Source: Siphonodentalium dalli | Taxonomy: Eukaryota; Mollusca; Scaphopoda; Gadilida; Siphonodentaliidae | Direction: 5' to 3' | Assembly (NCBI GenBank): GCA_032622095.1 | Contig: CP136063.1 | Coordinates: forward strand, 215,651,982 to 215,715,981 | Length of the DNA: 64,000 nt | Shown: positions 30,462 through 43,413 of the stretch, in pieces | Position numbering within the stretch: the stretch's first letter is position 1 | How the letters are laid out: each line of letters begins with the position of its first letter | Notes under the pieces: model-generated | Databases searched by the model: none | Told to the model about the DNA's origin: nothing | What the model saw: the letters and a program-made list of their open reading frames with translations, nothing else | Position numbers and translations under genes: made by a program

Positions 30462-30833
30462 ATGGATGCTGTTATGATGGGTTGTCGGCGGGATTTAGTT
30501 ACCAAAATTCAAGAAGAACCTGTCCCCGTCTCTTTGCCGTCTATAACAGGAAGTGCTAGGAAAGACCGCGTCTTGGTTACCAGTGCCAAAGCCCGTCGTC
30601 TGCTGTCGAAATATGCAAGTTTAGAAAACGGCCGTTACAAAAAACACGCAACTGAAATGGCGCAAAATGAGTACAAGACTTTATGTGACGAACTCAAGTG
30701 TTCTAACAGTGTCCAGGCTGTCGTCACATCAGCAGGTCGAGTGTGTCCAGCACATCTCAGAATGATTCTTGGAGAACTGTCTCGTGGTATAACTGCCCCA
30801 CATGTGCTATTCTGCAATTCGGCGGCGATGTAA
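30462..30833 (+). CDS. Unknown 123-aa ORF downstream of the TTGCGT/TATA promoter
   Basis: First ATG after the putative start site that opens a long frame. The protein (MDAVMMGCRRDLVTK ...) is basic in its first half, with a charged helical KYASLENGRYKKHATEMAQ stretch and a Cys/Ser-rich second half. A second frame (30743-31051) overlaps its end in another phase, so a frameshift or a spliced second exon is possible. I do not recognise the family. It lies in the sense orientation within the LITAF-like intron and could be a nested gene or the gene of a mobile element that ends before the LINE ORF at 31189. Confidence 0.4.
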   Translation: MDAVMMGCRRDLVTKIQEEPVPVSLPSITGSARKDRVLVTSAKARRLLSKYASLENGRYKKHATEMAQNEYKTLCDELKCSNSVQAVVTSAGRVCPAHLRMILGELSRGITAPHVLFCNSAAM

Positions 30834-31188
30834 AGGTCCCGAAAATATTGACACAAGTTGTTAAAGGACAAACTAATCTTGTTGATCCAACGAAACAAAG
30901 TGATTTCGGTTTAGTCATTAAAACGTGTCCATTGTTGAAAGATCTCTTCATACTTCCGGTGTACGTACGATGGCGGCGGGGGGAAATAGAGTCGAAGAAA
31001 AATCATTGGAATCCTCCAAATTACATGACTTATAACATGCCATCCGTCTAATGTAAACATACATTATCCAAAACGATATTGAGAAAAATGTTTCGCTTTT
31101 GACGCTATGAATTCAACTCCAATGTTAGTATTCCAAAAACAACTTGCCTAACTTCGAATCATTGCAGAAAAATAAACACCAATTCAAC

Positions 31189-31992
31189 ATGAATCTTCAA
31201 TCCAGCACCAATGCCTGCACGTTAGAACTTATTCATTCAAGTATAACAACGATGAAAAATGCAATGGACACTGGCTTTCAAAAAGTGCATGATGACCTCA
31301 ACATGTTTAGAGTGGAAGTTAACTCCATAAAAGAATCTATGAATTCTATGGTCGAGGAAAATCTTAATATGAAAAATGACATAAGAAAAATTAACTCTAA
31401 AGTGCAAGAAATCGAGGATTGTGTAATACCAACCACCTACCAACAGTTGAGTGCAAAAATTGACAAACTTCAAGATGAAATTTTAAGGCAGGACATTCAC
31501 GACCGTAAATATAACCTGCTTCTTTACGGGATAGACCAACAGCCAAATGAAGATATTTATTCTGTCGTGGGAAAATTTCTGACAAGCACACTAAACTTAA
31601 ACATTCAATTGGCGACTAATATTGTCCAACGGCTCATAAATGCTCACAGATTGCCGACCCGTAATATCAGATTGGGACAACCGGATTCCAAGTCACAGCC
31701 TAATCCCATCATAATTGTGTTAGGACATGACAGGGACAAACAGGCCATTCTAAACAGCCTGCAGGAGGATACTTGCCCTATCCGAAAAACCAAGATGTCT
31801 GTTCGAACAGATCTCCCGCCTGAGCTCAAACGCGAAAGAGGCAGACTGGCGAGCATCGCTTTTGATCTCCGTAAAAACAAAAAACTGAAAACAAAGATTC
31901 GACTTGCTGGGACCAGCGTTGTTCTTGATGTCCGGAGAAATGCAAAAGAGGCCTGGTCACAGTATCATGTTCCAAATGACAATGTCAAATAA
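31189..31992 (+). CDS. Non-LTR retrotransposon ORF1 protein (L1-type)
   Basis: 267 residues from the ATG at 31189. Residues 1-110 form a long coiled coil with heptads (NSIKESMNSMVEENLNMKND). Then follows the RRM-like core beginning DRKYNLLLYGI and containing AHRLPTRN, PIIIVLGHDRDKQAIL and the C-terminal MSVRTDLPPELKRERG segment with IRLAGTSVVLDVR. This order (coiled coil, RRM, C-terminal domain) is that of Transposase_22/L1 ORF1 chaperones that bind the element RNA. No ORF2 follows in the window (32.0-32.4 kb is non-coding), so the copy is truncated or rearranged although ORF1 itself is intact. Confidence 0.85.
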   Translation: MNLQSSTNACTLELIHSSITTMKNAMDTGFQKVHDDLNMFRVEVNSIKESMNSMVEENLNMKNDIRKINSKVQEIEDCVIPTTYQQLSAKIDKLQDEILRQDIHDRKYNLLLYGIDQQPNEDIYSVVGKFLTSTLNLNIQLATNIVQRLINAHRLPTRNIRLGQPDSKSQPNPIIIVLGHDRDKQAILNSLQEDTCPIRKTKMSVRTDLPPELKRERGRLASIAFDLRKNKKLKTKIRLAGTSVVLDVRRNAKEAWSQYHVPNDNVK

Positions 31993-32555
31993 TTATGGTT
32001 TGGGACTTAAACTGAATAGTCTTTTTCATACATGAACCAAGTAATTAGTTTCTTCGTCTGCATTGCTGCTCGTGTGATGCATGTCTTCGACAGCCCGTCC
32101 CGATGCCAGCTTCATTCCTTCAAGCCTTGGCCGAATGGTATATGGCTGGTCGAGGGTGACCGGAGACCTTTATCACAGGAGCAGTCGTGCAATAACAACA
32201 TAAACAGAATACACATCTATATTAAACACTTTTCTGAATTAATTATTAACTTTACTATATAGCATTCTCATGATTTTGCTATTAAGATGTCAAAATGTCA
32301 AATAATTATGAACAAAAAACTTAACGTAACCACAATGCTATTATCATTGCATTGTGCCATCAATATAAGATTATATGTTGAAATAAACTCCTATATTATT
32401 GTAATGTATCCTATACATGTATAAATCAATGTATTAATCGTTTTTTATTCATTTACAACCCAACCTGTACATTGTCTTAATGGCTGGTCTTTGACGGCCT
32501 GACACCGGCCCTATTCCATGGGGCTCTGGCCAAGTCTGGAATATGTCTGGGGTTT

Positions 32556-32770
32556 CAGGTTATGCTGTCCTGTGAGGCTCCGCAGACGGCATTTGACATT
32601 TTAATGCGACGATTTAGGAGAATTCCATCAAAGATTATATACGATAATAGCGGCAAGTTACATTTATACACACTACTTAGAGAACCGGCACGATTCAAAC
32701 ACTGTATATTTTATGTGGATAGAATGCATTTCCGTGGTCACATAGGGTGTACATTAGGCAGGGTTTCCGC
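32556..32770 (+). pseudogene. KDZ-type transposase fragment
   Basis: About 70 residues: RRIPSKIIYDNSGKLHLY followed by LLREPARFKHCIFYVDR and MHFRGHIGC. The order 'xxIxYDNxxxLHxYxLxREPxxFxxxxFxVDRxHxxGHxxC' is the core of Kyakuja-Dileera-Zisupton transposases, including the catalytic Asp region and the Cys/His block. No further domains are found on either side, so it is a relic or a single exon; TTTCAG just before (about 32555) could be a splice acceptor. Confidence 0.65.
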
Positions 32771-33274
32771 TAGGGGGTAGGGGAATGGGGCCTGTTTGTA
32801 GATAGGGGAAAACACGAACATCTGCTTCGAAAATTTAGAAAAGTGCAACACTAGAAATGCATTGTCCAGCACGCCCAGAACGCGAATTACGATTATAATT
32901 CTGGTATGTATACATTCTGAAAATTAAAACAAGAAATGTAACAATTTACATCGTTTATGTGATACAACAGTCAGTCAATTAACCACATTATTGTGATTGA
33001 ACTGAGTGAAATAAAAACGAACTTTTAACTGAGACTAGCTTCAGATTTATTTTTTATTTCCGGTGGGTAGAATAATTAAATGTACTATATGATATTTCGT
33101 ACCAGTTAAAATTCAACTATACTCTTCGCACGAGGAGGTGCCTCACCAAGTCATCAAGGGAAGTTCATGACCAACAGTAACATTCACTCGTCTTTTAAAA
33201 ATAAATTCGATCTACGAACACTGGTTTAAAAAGATTGGAACTATTTTGTTGTCGCATTCAATCATTTGGGGGTC

Positions 33275-33445
33275 GCACAATTGAAATTACCTCGAGAGAA
33301 TTGCTGCTAGCGGCGGGAAAGTGTTAGCTATGATGCTTCATTGGGCGGGCGGGGGTCACACAATTGAAATTGACTCGAGAGTATTGCTATCGGCGGGAAA
33401 GATATATACTTGGTAACCAACGAAGCTATGATGCTTCATTGGTAT
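33275..33445 (+). repeat. ~90-bp tandem duplication
   Basis: AATTGAAATTRMCTCGAGAG, GGCGGGAAAG and GCTATGATGCTTCATTGG occur twice. Confidence 0.75.
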
Positions 33446-34539
33446 AGTTACGTCACAAATATCGCATTCGCATCGTACACAAAATATATCGTTTCCGGCT
33501 ATATATTACGAATCGATATACTGAGGGTTTACGGTTACACGAAATTCCAAGGTTTTCAAGGAGTTAGCATTAAAACAAGGGGTTCAAGGGCCCTGAGAGG
33601 GGAATGCGTCAGGGGGGAACTCAGGAAAACTTGGCTAGGGGAACGGGGCCGTCAAAGGGACCCCCTGCCGGTATAGCGGAATCCCTGCATTAGGATACAG
33701 CATGGATACATATAAATCTGATACAAGTGTCCGTGGCATAAATAGCCAAGTTGTTGAATAGGCCAATAGTGGATTGCGACGTATACAGACCCAGTTAACA
33801 TACATGGTGCCAGACAATTTGATCATTCATGCTTCGGGTTTTCTTTGATAATACTTTGTATAAAAGTGAATTGTCGGCGCTATTATAATAAGATTGTGCA
33901 TTTGATGTATGTAATTGTTTTCATTGATGTTCGTATATACTAAAACAAAACAAAAAAAACAAAAAAAAACTAAAAATATGATGACAATTTGAAAACAAAT
34001 AGTATCAAGTTTAAAAAAAAAACAAATTAATGACAAACATATGTCTAACCCAGCCAAGTTTAACTTGTCGGTCCAAAGCCCGAATAAATGGTGATGGGAC
34101 AAAAATGTTGTAGTTCGTTAATTATTACTCAATATATGGCATGCGCGAATGTAGCATAATCTTATTACAGCACCGACATTTGCGCATTGAATAATGTTTT
34201 TAAGGCATGCGTTAAAGTGTTATTAGGCACATGCGCAAATGTTTAGTTAGGCACTGCCCATTTGTCTGGTCCTAATCCGATTCACGCACGATGTGATCAT
34301 AATTACCAACACGCGGCTTAGAAGACCACGCCCATGCCTGTTTGTGACAACATGTAATCCAATTCCGCACGACTCCGGCGCGTGAAAGGAGTAAACCACG
34401 CCCATGCGCCTTTGTGTCTTTCCTTAGGGCATTTGCGCAATGCTCTTTTGAGCTGTCAATCACACTAACCCGCCGTGCTCCTTTGTGGTATATGAGGCAA
34501 ATTATATATATGATCTATGATGAATTCGATTTATTTAAA

Positions 34540-35110
34540 AGGACTCTGCGATCTATCAATCTATCGGAACTTATAGTTTTCGTTTGTCGGCTTTGCACTT
34601 TGAGAATATTCCATCCAACTTTTAGGCGGAAACACCGATAGAAAATTGAAGAAAATATCTAAACACCCAGTGGGGCCTCTAAAATCCTCTTTCGGGGCAA
34701 ATATTTTTAATATTTTTATAAAATATGTAAACAAAATTTGTTCATGCAATTTGATTATTTAACTTTTTGTTAAACTTCAGTGCTCAGATTCACAATTTTT
34801 AATATCTTTGGCTTGTATTAAAGACATTATTTGCCCATATATAATGAAGTACATGTATAACTAACATGTGCCGACAAGAATTATTTATCAAAGTTTTCGC
34901 TCTTGGTCATTTTGATAAATTACACTAACTTCGCTGCCGATCGAGGCTCATCGAGGTGGGAATTAATCAAAACAAAATGGCGGCCGTTGCCAACAATAGA
35001 ATTTTGGACTCCGCTGACCCTGGCTGACCCTTCAGTTATGAATAAATTATCCATTTTAGGTAATTTTATCTATGTTTAGATTGGGCCGAAAAAGTCGATT
35101 AGTATATATC
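34540..35110 (+). repeat. Dispersed ~0.5-kb repeat, copy 1
   Basis: Shares with 37452-37965 the blocks GACTCTGCGATCT, TTAGGCGGAAA, TTTAATATTTTTATAAAATA-type sequence, AAAATGGCGG and AAAAGTCGATTAGTATATAT. Both copies end at CATACGTATACC. Confidence 0.85.
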
Positions 35111-35129
35111 TCATATTCGCATACGTATA

Positions 35130-36322
35130 CCTAGTCCAAGTCTTCTTGTACTAAAACCAGCTAAGATATTGGGATGGCGATGCTGGCGTTTAGTCCAAGA
35201 CCGCCCTATATGCTCGCTTATGACACGGCTTAAGCGTTAGTGACCCGCTCAAATAAAACCACAATTATATGAAATAAAATATCACAATTGCGACAATAAA
35301 CGGATATTTTCCGCAGAAGACATGCTCTTTTATCTGAAACCCACATCAGTTGTGAATTTAAAACGGTAATTTAATGCGAAAAGAGACATTTACCTCAATG
35401 TTTACAATTTTTTAAAAATATGCGAACTCGGTTGACCTCGCGAACTGTGTTCGGCATTTTCCGTTGAAAATATTCCGTAGATTTTGGACAACAACGCAAA
35501 TTACGATGAATTCTCCATTGTAATCGTAATTATGTGTGTCAATAAATAAAATAATAAATAGATTAATTAAACATTGGAGATATAAATGTAATACACTAAA
35601 TAAATTACGAGAATTACAAAATTTTGAACCTTAAGTTTGAAAAGTCCCACTAAAACGGAAGAACTATATTTCGAAACTGTGTGATTCGGTTCTCCGATTA
35701 TTTTATCAACACAGATGTCAAAATGCACATCACACGCATGGCAAGTCAGACACAAGAGTTCTAATTTGCTCCAATTTTGACAAGTTGCTTGCGAAAATTG
35801 TCAACAAAACTACCGTTCTGATCCTCCATTATGTCATTAAGTTTTTAGTGCGGGAATTGTTCTAAAAGCACATAGAAAACTGGACTTTCGGGCGATCGGT
35901 TTTCGCCATTTTTGTTCGGAAAACCCGCGCTATATATAGAAACGGAAAGTAGAATTCCCAGAACAAACAGCGGATTATGCCGAACTTATTCGGACCACTT
36001 CGGCTTTCGGTTAAAACGTAAACAAACAGAGAAACAAATCGATGTTTGTGGCAATCAACCGGAATATTCTATGTGTAATTTAACATTAAAGTTAGATTAT
36101 TATACACCATTATGACCATAAGATGTAAGCCTTTCCGATGTATATAGCATCATGTATTGATTTGCTAGGTAAATCGAGTAAAATACACCACAAATTCCCG
36201 CCACAGATCGTGGGCGTAACTCATGTGGTAGGATTGGTATACAAGCGGGCTTGGACTAAACGCCAGCATCGCCATCCCAATATCTTAGCTGGTTTTAGTA
36301 CAAGAAGACTTGGACTAACGTA
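35130..36322. mobile_element. Inverted-repeat element, 1.2 kb
   Basis: Left ACGTATACCTAGTCCAAGTC through GGATGGCGATGCTGGCGTTT is the exact complement of 36247-36320. No coding region between. A hairpin CGCGGCTTCGCCGCGG follows at 36342-36357 and again at 38003-38018. Confidence 0.75.
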
Positions 36323-36475
36323 TACCCTGGTCGCTTCGCTTCCGCGGCTTCGCCGCGGGAGAGCGGGCGCTATTAATATCATCATGTACGTAAACGTGAT
36401 TTGCGCCCGCTTGTTACTGTTCATGGGATTATCGTATGAATTGTTATCTCTATAGAAGGATTTGATGATAAACCA

Positions 36476-37247
36476 TAAGGGTGGATACACACATGCTTGT
36501 AATCTCTGTAATTATCGTGTATTTGGCGTTTTACATGGATCATACAGATGATGTAATATGTGTCCACTGACAACCCAATCATTGCCTACGTGTTGAACGC
36601 ACTGAGTTCTAGTTCCAATTAAGTCGGAATGTAGATAAGCCGTTATCTTGGACCGAGTCGCCAGGCCACTTAAAATAATTGTTCGTGGGATAACCCATAT
36701 GGTAGACTTTCTATTTAAATAATTACCAGTCCTCTCTTATTTATAGCAGTGGTGGATTAGGATTTCCCCGACGCATGCAGGGGTTATATATGACCCCGAA
36801 AGCTACCAGGCGGGGTGGCTAACTCTGAGCTATTTAAGTAAAACATATCATATTGTACCTTCTTGCCAAGATTATTCCGACCGATACATCCAACTAAGTC
36901 CCTTGGCGATTTGAAGCTTTCGAGACCCACCCAAACAAGCATCATGATTGAAAATGTTCTACATCAAGCCTGAATATATGCCAGACGTGTGGCTTCTAGT
37001 GTTCGTGCATTAATAAAATGCCAGATATCACACAGACTTGACTAATTTCCGCATCCGTAAGAGAAGACATGTTTTGGACTGGCCTTAAATGTACTGATAG
37101 AAGACAATTTGACTACTCACTTGTCTGGCCTGTTAACAGTGAACCGTTCGCGCGCAGGTGATTAATGTTGTCAATTATTGGTGTGGCCATGTAAAATACA
37201 TGTATTTTACATACAGAAATTACATGCATGTGTGTATCCACCCTTAT
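36476..37247. mobile_element. ~770-bp TIR element
   Basis: Ends TAAGGGTGGATACACACATG and complement CATGTGTGTATCCACCCTTA, flanked by TA on the right. Interior without long frames; a TA target would fit a Tc1/mariner-type MITE. Confidence 0.75.
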
Positions 37248-37451
37248 AACGGGACACAAGAAAATGATATATACAATGTATGTAAATAATCACATATAGC
37301 GTAAATGTGGATATTTAGCCTGCCATGTAATACGAGTCTCAGCTGTCTGGCCATCGACCCAGTCCTGTCTGGAATTTTGCGCGCCGGTGTAGTTAGTGAC
37401 GTCATGATGTACGTCTTGGTGTCATGACGCCTTTACTGGTTTCCCAAGAAG

Positions 37452-37965
37452 CAATCTTAAAATGACTCTGCGATCTTTCAATCGGAACTTAACGTTTCCG
37501 TTTGTCGGCCTTGAACTTTGAGAATATTTCATCAATCTTTTAGGCGGAAATACCGTTAGAAAATTGAAGATAATATGTAAACGGCCAGCAAGGTCGCTAG
37601 ATTCCCCTTTGGTGGTAAATATTTTTAATAATTTTATGAAATATGTAAACAAAACTTTTTCATGCAATTTAACTTTTTTGTTAACCAGAGCTTTTGTTCA
37701 ATTTACATTCACTTTTTGAAAATATATTTGGCTTTAGGAGCATGATGTTCCTACATATGATGAAGTATATCTAACAGTTGCTAGATCAAAGTTTTATATT
37801 TTTGCCCTGGAGCATTTTGCCCAATTACACATTTCGAGGTGGCATTAATCAATACAAAATGGCGGACGTCGCCAACAATCATTTTTTGAGTTATGAATAA
37901 ATTATTCTACTTTAGGTAATTTAATCTACTTTTAGAGTGGGCTGAAAAAGTCGATTAGTATATAT
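37452..37965 (+). repeat. Dispersed ~0.5-kb repeat, copy 2
   Basis: See the copy at 34540. It contains AAAATGGCGGACGTCGCC near 37857. Confidence 0.85.
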
Positions 37966-38039
37966 CTCATATTCACATACGTATACCCTGGTCGCTTCGC
38001 TTCCGCGGCTTCGCCGCGGGAGAGCGAGCGCTAATATTA

Positions 38040-41000
38040 CTCCAGCCATGATTATATATGTGCATGAGATACCCGGGGTAGGATTCTTCTTTTACCTGAG
38101 TTGGGGAATATTCATCATAAATGGCCACCAGAAATAGAAAAATCGCTGATTTTAACATCAGAGAGAGTTATTGTCACGACAACTCCACACCTTCTTACTA
38201 TTGTGAGCTGGGAACACTGAGTCGAAGAACTGTCCTTATATTGCATTTAAATAATAGTCCCCCAAATCCAAAATGGCGCCCACAATGGCCGGACAGATTT
38301 AGAAAAATCACCGAAAATCCCTCATATTCACATCATTGGGCATTATTGTCGAGACAACTCCACACATGCTTACAGCTGAGTTTGAAATACTGTGGTGAAG
38401 TATTTACCTTACATCCCATGCAAGAAATGGTTTTCCAAATCTAAGATGGCTGCCAAAATGGCGACCGATATTTGGAAACACGCCTACATTCCTTTACTTT
38501 CTTACGATATGCGTTATTGTTTCGCGAATTCTACCCACCATTACATGTTGATATGGAATATTGATATGAAGTATTCATTTGAGTTTGGCGCAATTGATAC
38601 TCATGGTCAAGATGGCAGCTAAACTGGAGGCCAGAAATTGAAAATAAATCGATAATTTCACATACAAATTTCAACTTTTTGTCATAATATCGATATGTAT
38701 TGACGAAATTATACACAAACCCTCTATCAGTTCAACTTAAAACGTATCAAAACGCATAACATTGTTCGTATCCTTCTGGAAGTACGAAAACCCACAATTA
38801 TATCGCGATGTGGCTTTTCGAAATCCATTCGACACTTCGGGCCGATAATGGCCGTAACCGTATGTGCACCGAATAGCCATATTAGACAATTACCTGATAA
38901 CAGATTCTGATTTGCCACGTCCTTAATGATCTGGACCAGTTTCCATTTCTTTGCTTGATAAATCTAGGTCGCTCACACCGACAAAGTATTCAACACTTCC
39001 TGTGAGAAGGGTCCCTCTAATCATAACGTTTCAAACAATGGGATTTGTTCGTCATCTTGAACTAGAAAGGCATATGGTCGATAAGTATACAAGCTTACAG
39101 AATGTCATCTCTATGTGTGTCGTTCTCATACCCCATGTGGATAACGACATGTACACCTGGCGAACTTCCCAGTTAACTAGTCACTTCCCAATAAATGGTT
39201 CAACTCACAAACTTAGCGAACGTATTGACATACGTGGACAACACTTCGGCAGTGTTTCGAAGGTAGCTAGCTGTCTCATTCCCTTGGACAGATGGCTATC
39301 TGCTAAGGAGAAGACCATAATGTACCGACTACCCATACTTCTTGACCATGATCCGAAGCAAACTGTGTGACGTCCCGCAGTCGTCTCGTCGAATAGCTCC
39401 CAGCAGATAAGAACAATACTCGCGGTGCTAGTTTGTGGACATGCGCCATGACAGTGGAAAATGAAATGGGCCACGGTATATACCCCTACAACAGGTGCAT
39501 GTTTCAGATATAGAATGTCATGCGTGTTGGTGTTTTTGGTGTGGTAAGATTGTATTTCCACATCCGTTTGAATGCTGTTCTGAATCAACTTGACCAGACG
39601 TATAATTTTGTCTGGATTATACTATCCTAGCCTCCACAGAACAGTCGGATGGGCTAAAGGATAATGACTTTATGGAATGAATTGTTGTTATCCTCTCTTA
39701 GGGTTAGTGTTAGTATGTGGGCGTTATTATTCAAGAAAATGTCAGGAACTGGTGCATTTATTTCAATGTGTGTTTAAAGAACAATTTATAGTCTCGACAG
39801 CAATGGATGTGGACGTTGGTGAACGTGACCTTTATGATCATATAGCTTTATATTATATAACTTTAGAATATAGTAGTTAATATGTGTCATGCAGGACAAT
39901 GGTTTTGAATGGTGATGTTACCAAGAAATCACTTGGTGTACCCAACGTAGGTTAAAACTGAATGCAAGATCTCATCAAAGTAATATTCCTCTAGATGTTC
40001 TTCGCGTTGAACATTTCACCCTTGAGTTGATGGCATTGTACTTTATTTTGAACCATACCGACCACCACCCAGCGTGAGCATGACATATCAACTATCAAAT
40101 GCATCGTCCTTAAGACTACATCCTAGTCTGGGTGGGGCTTATATGGTAGTAGCCAATGGTACACACCTTGTCCAGTTGATTAAGAACGGCTTCCAAACGG
40201 ATTGGAAGATACAATCTTAGCATACAAGGAAAGCAAAGCCACATGAGATCATGTCTGAATCTAAAACATACCCAAAGAAGAGGCGGTGTAGTCATGGTCC
40301 AAGTTCATTTCCACGATCATGACACATGCCCACAAACTAGCACCGCGTGTATTGTTATTATCTGCTTGGATCAGTACTGTGAGACGATTGATGGACGCCA
40401 CCAGGACTGTTCTTATGATCATGGTCAAGAAGTGTGGGTATAGTATGCATTATGGTCTTCTACGCCTTAGCAGAAAGGCATCCGTCAAATGTTAGGCTTT
40501 CAACATTCGAAGCCATATACAGAAGTTGTCCGGCTATGTCAGTACGTGAATATGTGAATTGATGAACCATATATTGAGAAGTGGCTGGATGGGAAGATCA
40601 CCATATGTACATTTTGTTATCCACATTAGGTAACCAAATCTGAAAAATACGCAGATAGAGAGGTCCTTCTGAAAGCTAGTATACGCATCGACCGCATACC
40701 TTTCTAGTTTATCGGTCAAGATGACGCTCAGATCCCATATGTAGCATCTGAATTATACCATAAGCTACAACGAATGAAGCTCACCAAGAATAAGGATAAG
40801 AATTCCCAGCTTTCGAGACAAACACGTGAGCTTGACACCGGCATATGTGTTGTTTGAAACATTCCGATTAGTGGGATCCTTCTACCAAGAAGTGTAGAAA
40901 ACTGTATTGGTGTGAGCGAGATAGCTTAATGTGACGAAGAGACGGATGCTGGTCCAGATAATGCTGAATGTGGCAAATCAGAATAAGCTCAGGTACTGTT

Positions 41001-42790
41001 GTTTTGATTATTGGAAGTCATAATATGACTATTCGGCGTACCCATATACGGTTACGGCCATTATGGGCGCTTAGTGGAGAATGGATTTCGAAATGCCACA
41101 TCGCGATTATTGTGGGTTTTCATCCTTCCAGAAGGCGACGACCTATGTTGGAACTAATAGATGGCTTATGTACCGTTTCGTCCAATCCATACATATTGAT
41201 ATTCAATTTCTGGCCGCCATTTTGGCAGCCATCTTGATTGTGAGAGTTGGCAAAACTCAAATGAATACTTCATATCAATGTTCCATATGAACATGTAATT
41301 GTGGGTAGAATTCGCGTAACAGTAACGCCCGTAGTAAGAAAGTAAAGGAATATAAGCTTGTTTTCAAATTTCGGACGCCATTTTGGCCGCCATCTTCGAT
41401 TTGGAAAACAATTTCCTTCATCAGATGAAAGATAATTACTTCACTTCAGTATTTCCAACTCAACTGTCAGCATGTGTGGAGTTTTCTCGACAATAATGCC
41501 CAATGATGTGAAAATGAGGGAATTTCGGTGATTTTTCAAAATTTGTCCGCCATTGTGGACGCCATTTTGGATTTGGGGGACTTTTATTTAAGAAATAAAT
41601 ACACGGTGTAGAGGTGTGTATGGTCAAGTTGTACCACAAAAAACTGATTGTAGGACGACGCGTAGCGGAGTCCTACAATAAGTTTTTTGTGGTACAACTT
41701 GACCATACACACCGATACACCGTGTATTTATTTCTTTTGTAATACGACTGAAAGTTTATGGTCACAATTCGACTGAATAGTCAACGAAATACTGCGCTTT
41801 TTCGGTCTCAGGTGAGAAAACATTTCGTGGTGTAATTCGTATTGGCCGTACTAGATTCTTTGCATGGAGTACTCCAGTAATTTGTTTGCGTGAATAATCG
41901 TTGTGATTGGCTAAAAAACGATGTGTTTTCAGCGGCGCCCGTGTCTTTCATTTAAATTGTACAGGAAATACGATTGCTGTCATTTCTGTGTTGAACGTTG
42001 TTGGGACAACATGAATATTATCATCGACTATGGACCATTTTCCTTACACAAAGCGATCTAAATGATCTAGTTTACTAAACTAATCTTATTCCCCTTCTGT
42101 ACTGGTGAACAAGCGCTTTCATTTTCAACTTGATTCCGAAATATCGAATATGATCGAGATTCGAATCGACGAATGCACAGCCCGGCCCCATGGATTTATT
42201 TTGTCATTTAATATACTTATTAGGTAACTTTCTTTGGTCGTAACATATATCAGTATATAATAACATCATTTGGACCATATTCATTGGCAACCAAACTGGT
42301 TTCAAGCGAAAAATCGCTAGAAAATTCGCAAGATTGTCAAGATGTAGCAAATTAATTCAAAGAGTTACGGGTGCGGGTGTACTCCGTTGATGCCCCGTTT
42401 GCGCGGAGTTAGAAAAGACGGGAAAAGTCGCGTGCGGCGATCTGAATAAACCGATTTTTTTCGTGGTACAATTGGAAAAAGTAGAATTGTACCACAAAAC
42501 TGGAACGAGATAGCCATGGTAACTCGGGCCACTGGCCAATCAGGACATGGCTTTTAAGCATAGTTAGGCAGGGTCGTATTACAATTGGATATGATATAAG
42601 GACAGTTCTTCGCCTCAGTATTTCCAACTCACAATAGTAAGCAGGTGTGGAGTTGTGACAATAACTCTCACTGATGTTAAAATCAGCGATTTTTCTATTT
42701 CTGGTGGCCATTTTGGCCGCCATCTTGGATTTGAGTGAATATTTCTCAACTCAGGTATAAGAGGAATCCTAGCTCGAGTGTCTCCTGCAC
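38040..42790. repeat. ~4.7-kb imperfect inverted repeat (giant foldback)
   Basis: Left-arm landmarks reappear inverted on the right: AAATGGCCACCAGAAATAG (38120) with 42702; the block near 38800 (CACAATTATATCGCGATGTG) with 41095; GCATATGGTCGATAAG (39069) with 40700; the 39300-39500 block with 40250-40470. Symmetry centre is near 39.87 kb. The arms are about 1.8 kb and diverged. The right arm holds an insertion at about 41590-42585. Several AAGATGGC/AAAATGGC cores lie in both arms. A frame at 38951-39370 has no recognisable product. Confidence 0.8.
41586..41742. repeat. ~157-bp hairpin
   Basis: AGAAATAAATACACGGTGTA, then GTGTATGGTCAAGTTGTACC, with complements on the right; the loop is at GGACGACGCGTAGCGGAGTCC. 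It sits at the left end of the insertion in the right arm of the giant inverted repeat. Confidence 0.9.
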
Positions 42791-43413
42791 ATATATACGC
42801 ATGGGTTTTGTTATGATAGCAATAACATTCATTGATTCGAAACAGACATTGCGTTATTAGCGTCGATTTGGCTTTGCCCGGATTATACCGGCATTTGGGA
42901 AAACGTGATATCGGACAAAAATATCCAGCAAGAAATGTGTATTATGGTCCCCTTGTGTTCGCCAATGACTCTTCTGGACGATAAATGTATAAAATTGCGT
43001 CAAGATGCCAATATTTTCCCACAGAGACAAACGAAAGGTGATGAAATGTCCGAAAAATAGCAAATGTTCACATCTTTGCCGCCATATTGGATTTTTGTGT
43101 CGGATTTTTGGCTCTGTGGCCACTTTTTTTTTCTTGCTAACAACCGAAAAAATTAGAGGAGACATTAAGAAAGAAAATTAGTGGGTGAAGTTGAGTACTG
43201 GGGGTGCAGAGGTCTACCAATATATCCTGGACTACAATGAATATGACTCATTCTGCCCTTGTATTATCTGTTTTTCTGTATGTCGTCTGCTTTCATTACC
43301 TTAACATCCCTGCAAGTGAATAATAGACCCTTCCAATTTATACTTGTATATGAGTGGCAGAATCGATCTAGTATAGACAGGGTTAATCCGACGAATGATT
43401 TCTTCAATTGCAG

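Larger units (their letters stand above)
13070..43413 (+). other. LITAF-like intron 1 (30.3 kb)
   Basis: Bounded by CAGG|GTAAGT and TTCTTCAATTGCAG. The two flanking phases match (1/1). The intron is filled mainly with transposons and satellites, listed separately. Stretches not mentioned (for example 13580-13850, 19100-20000, 28300-29060, 33450-34480) show only AT-rich sequence without a gene I can support. Confidence 0.85.

Noticed and set aside
31999-32270. Start of a LINE ORF2 after ORF1
   Set aside because: No endonuclease or reverse transcriptase motif can be read in any frame between 31.99 and 32.5 kb.
38951-39370. 139-codon frame in the giant inverted repeat as a gene
   Set aside because: It has no domain, and the mirrored arm has the corresponding region broken; kept only as a note.
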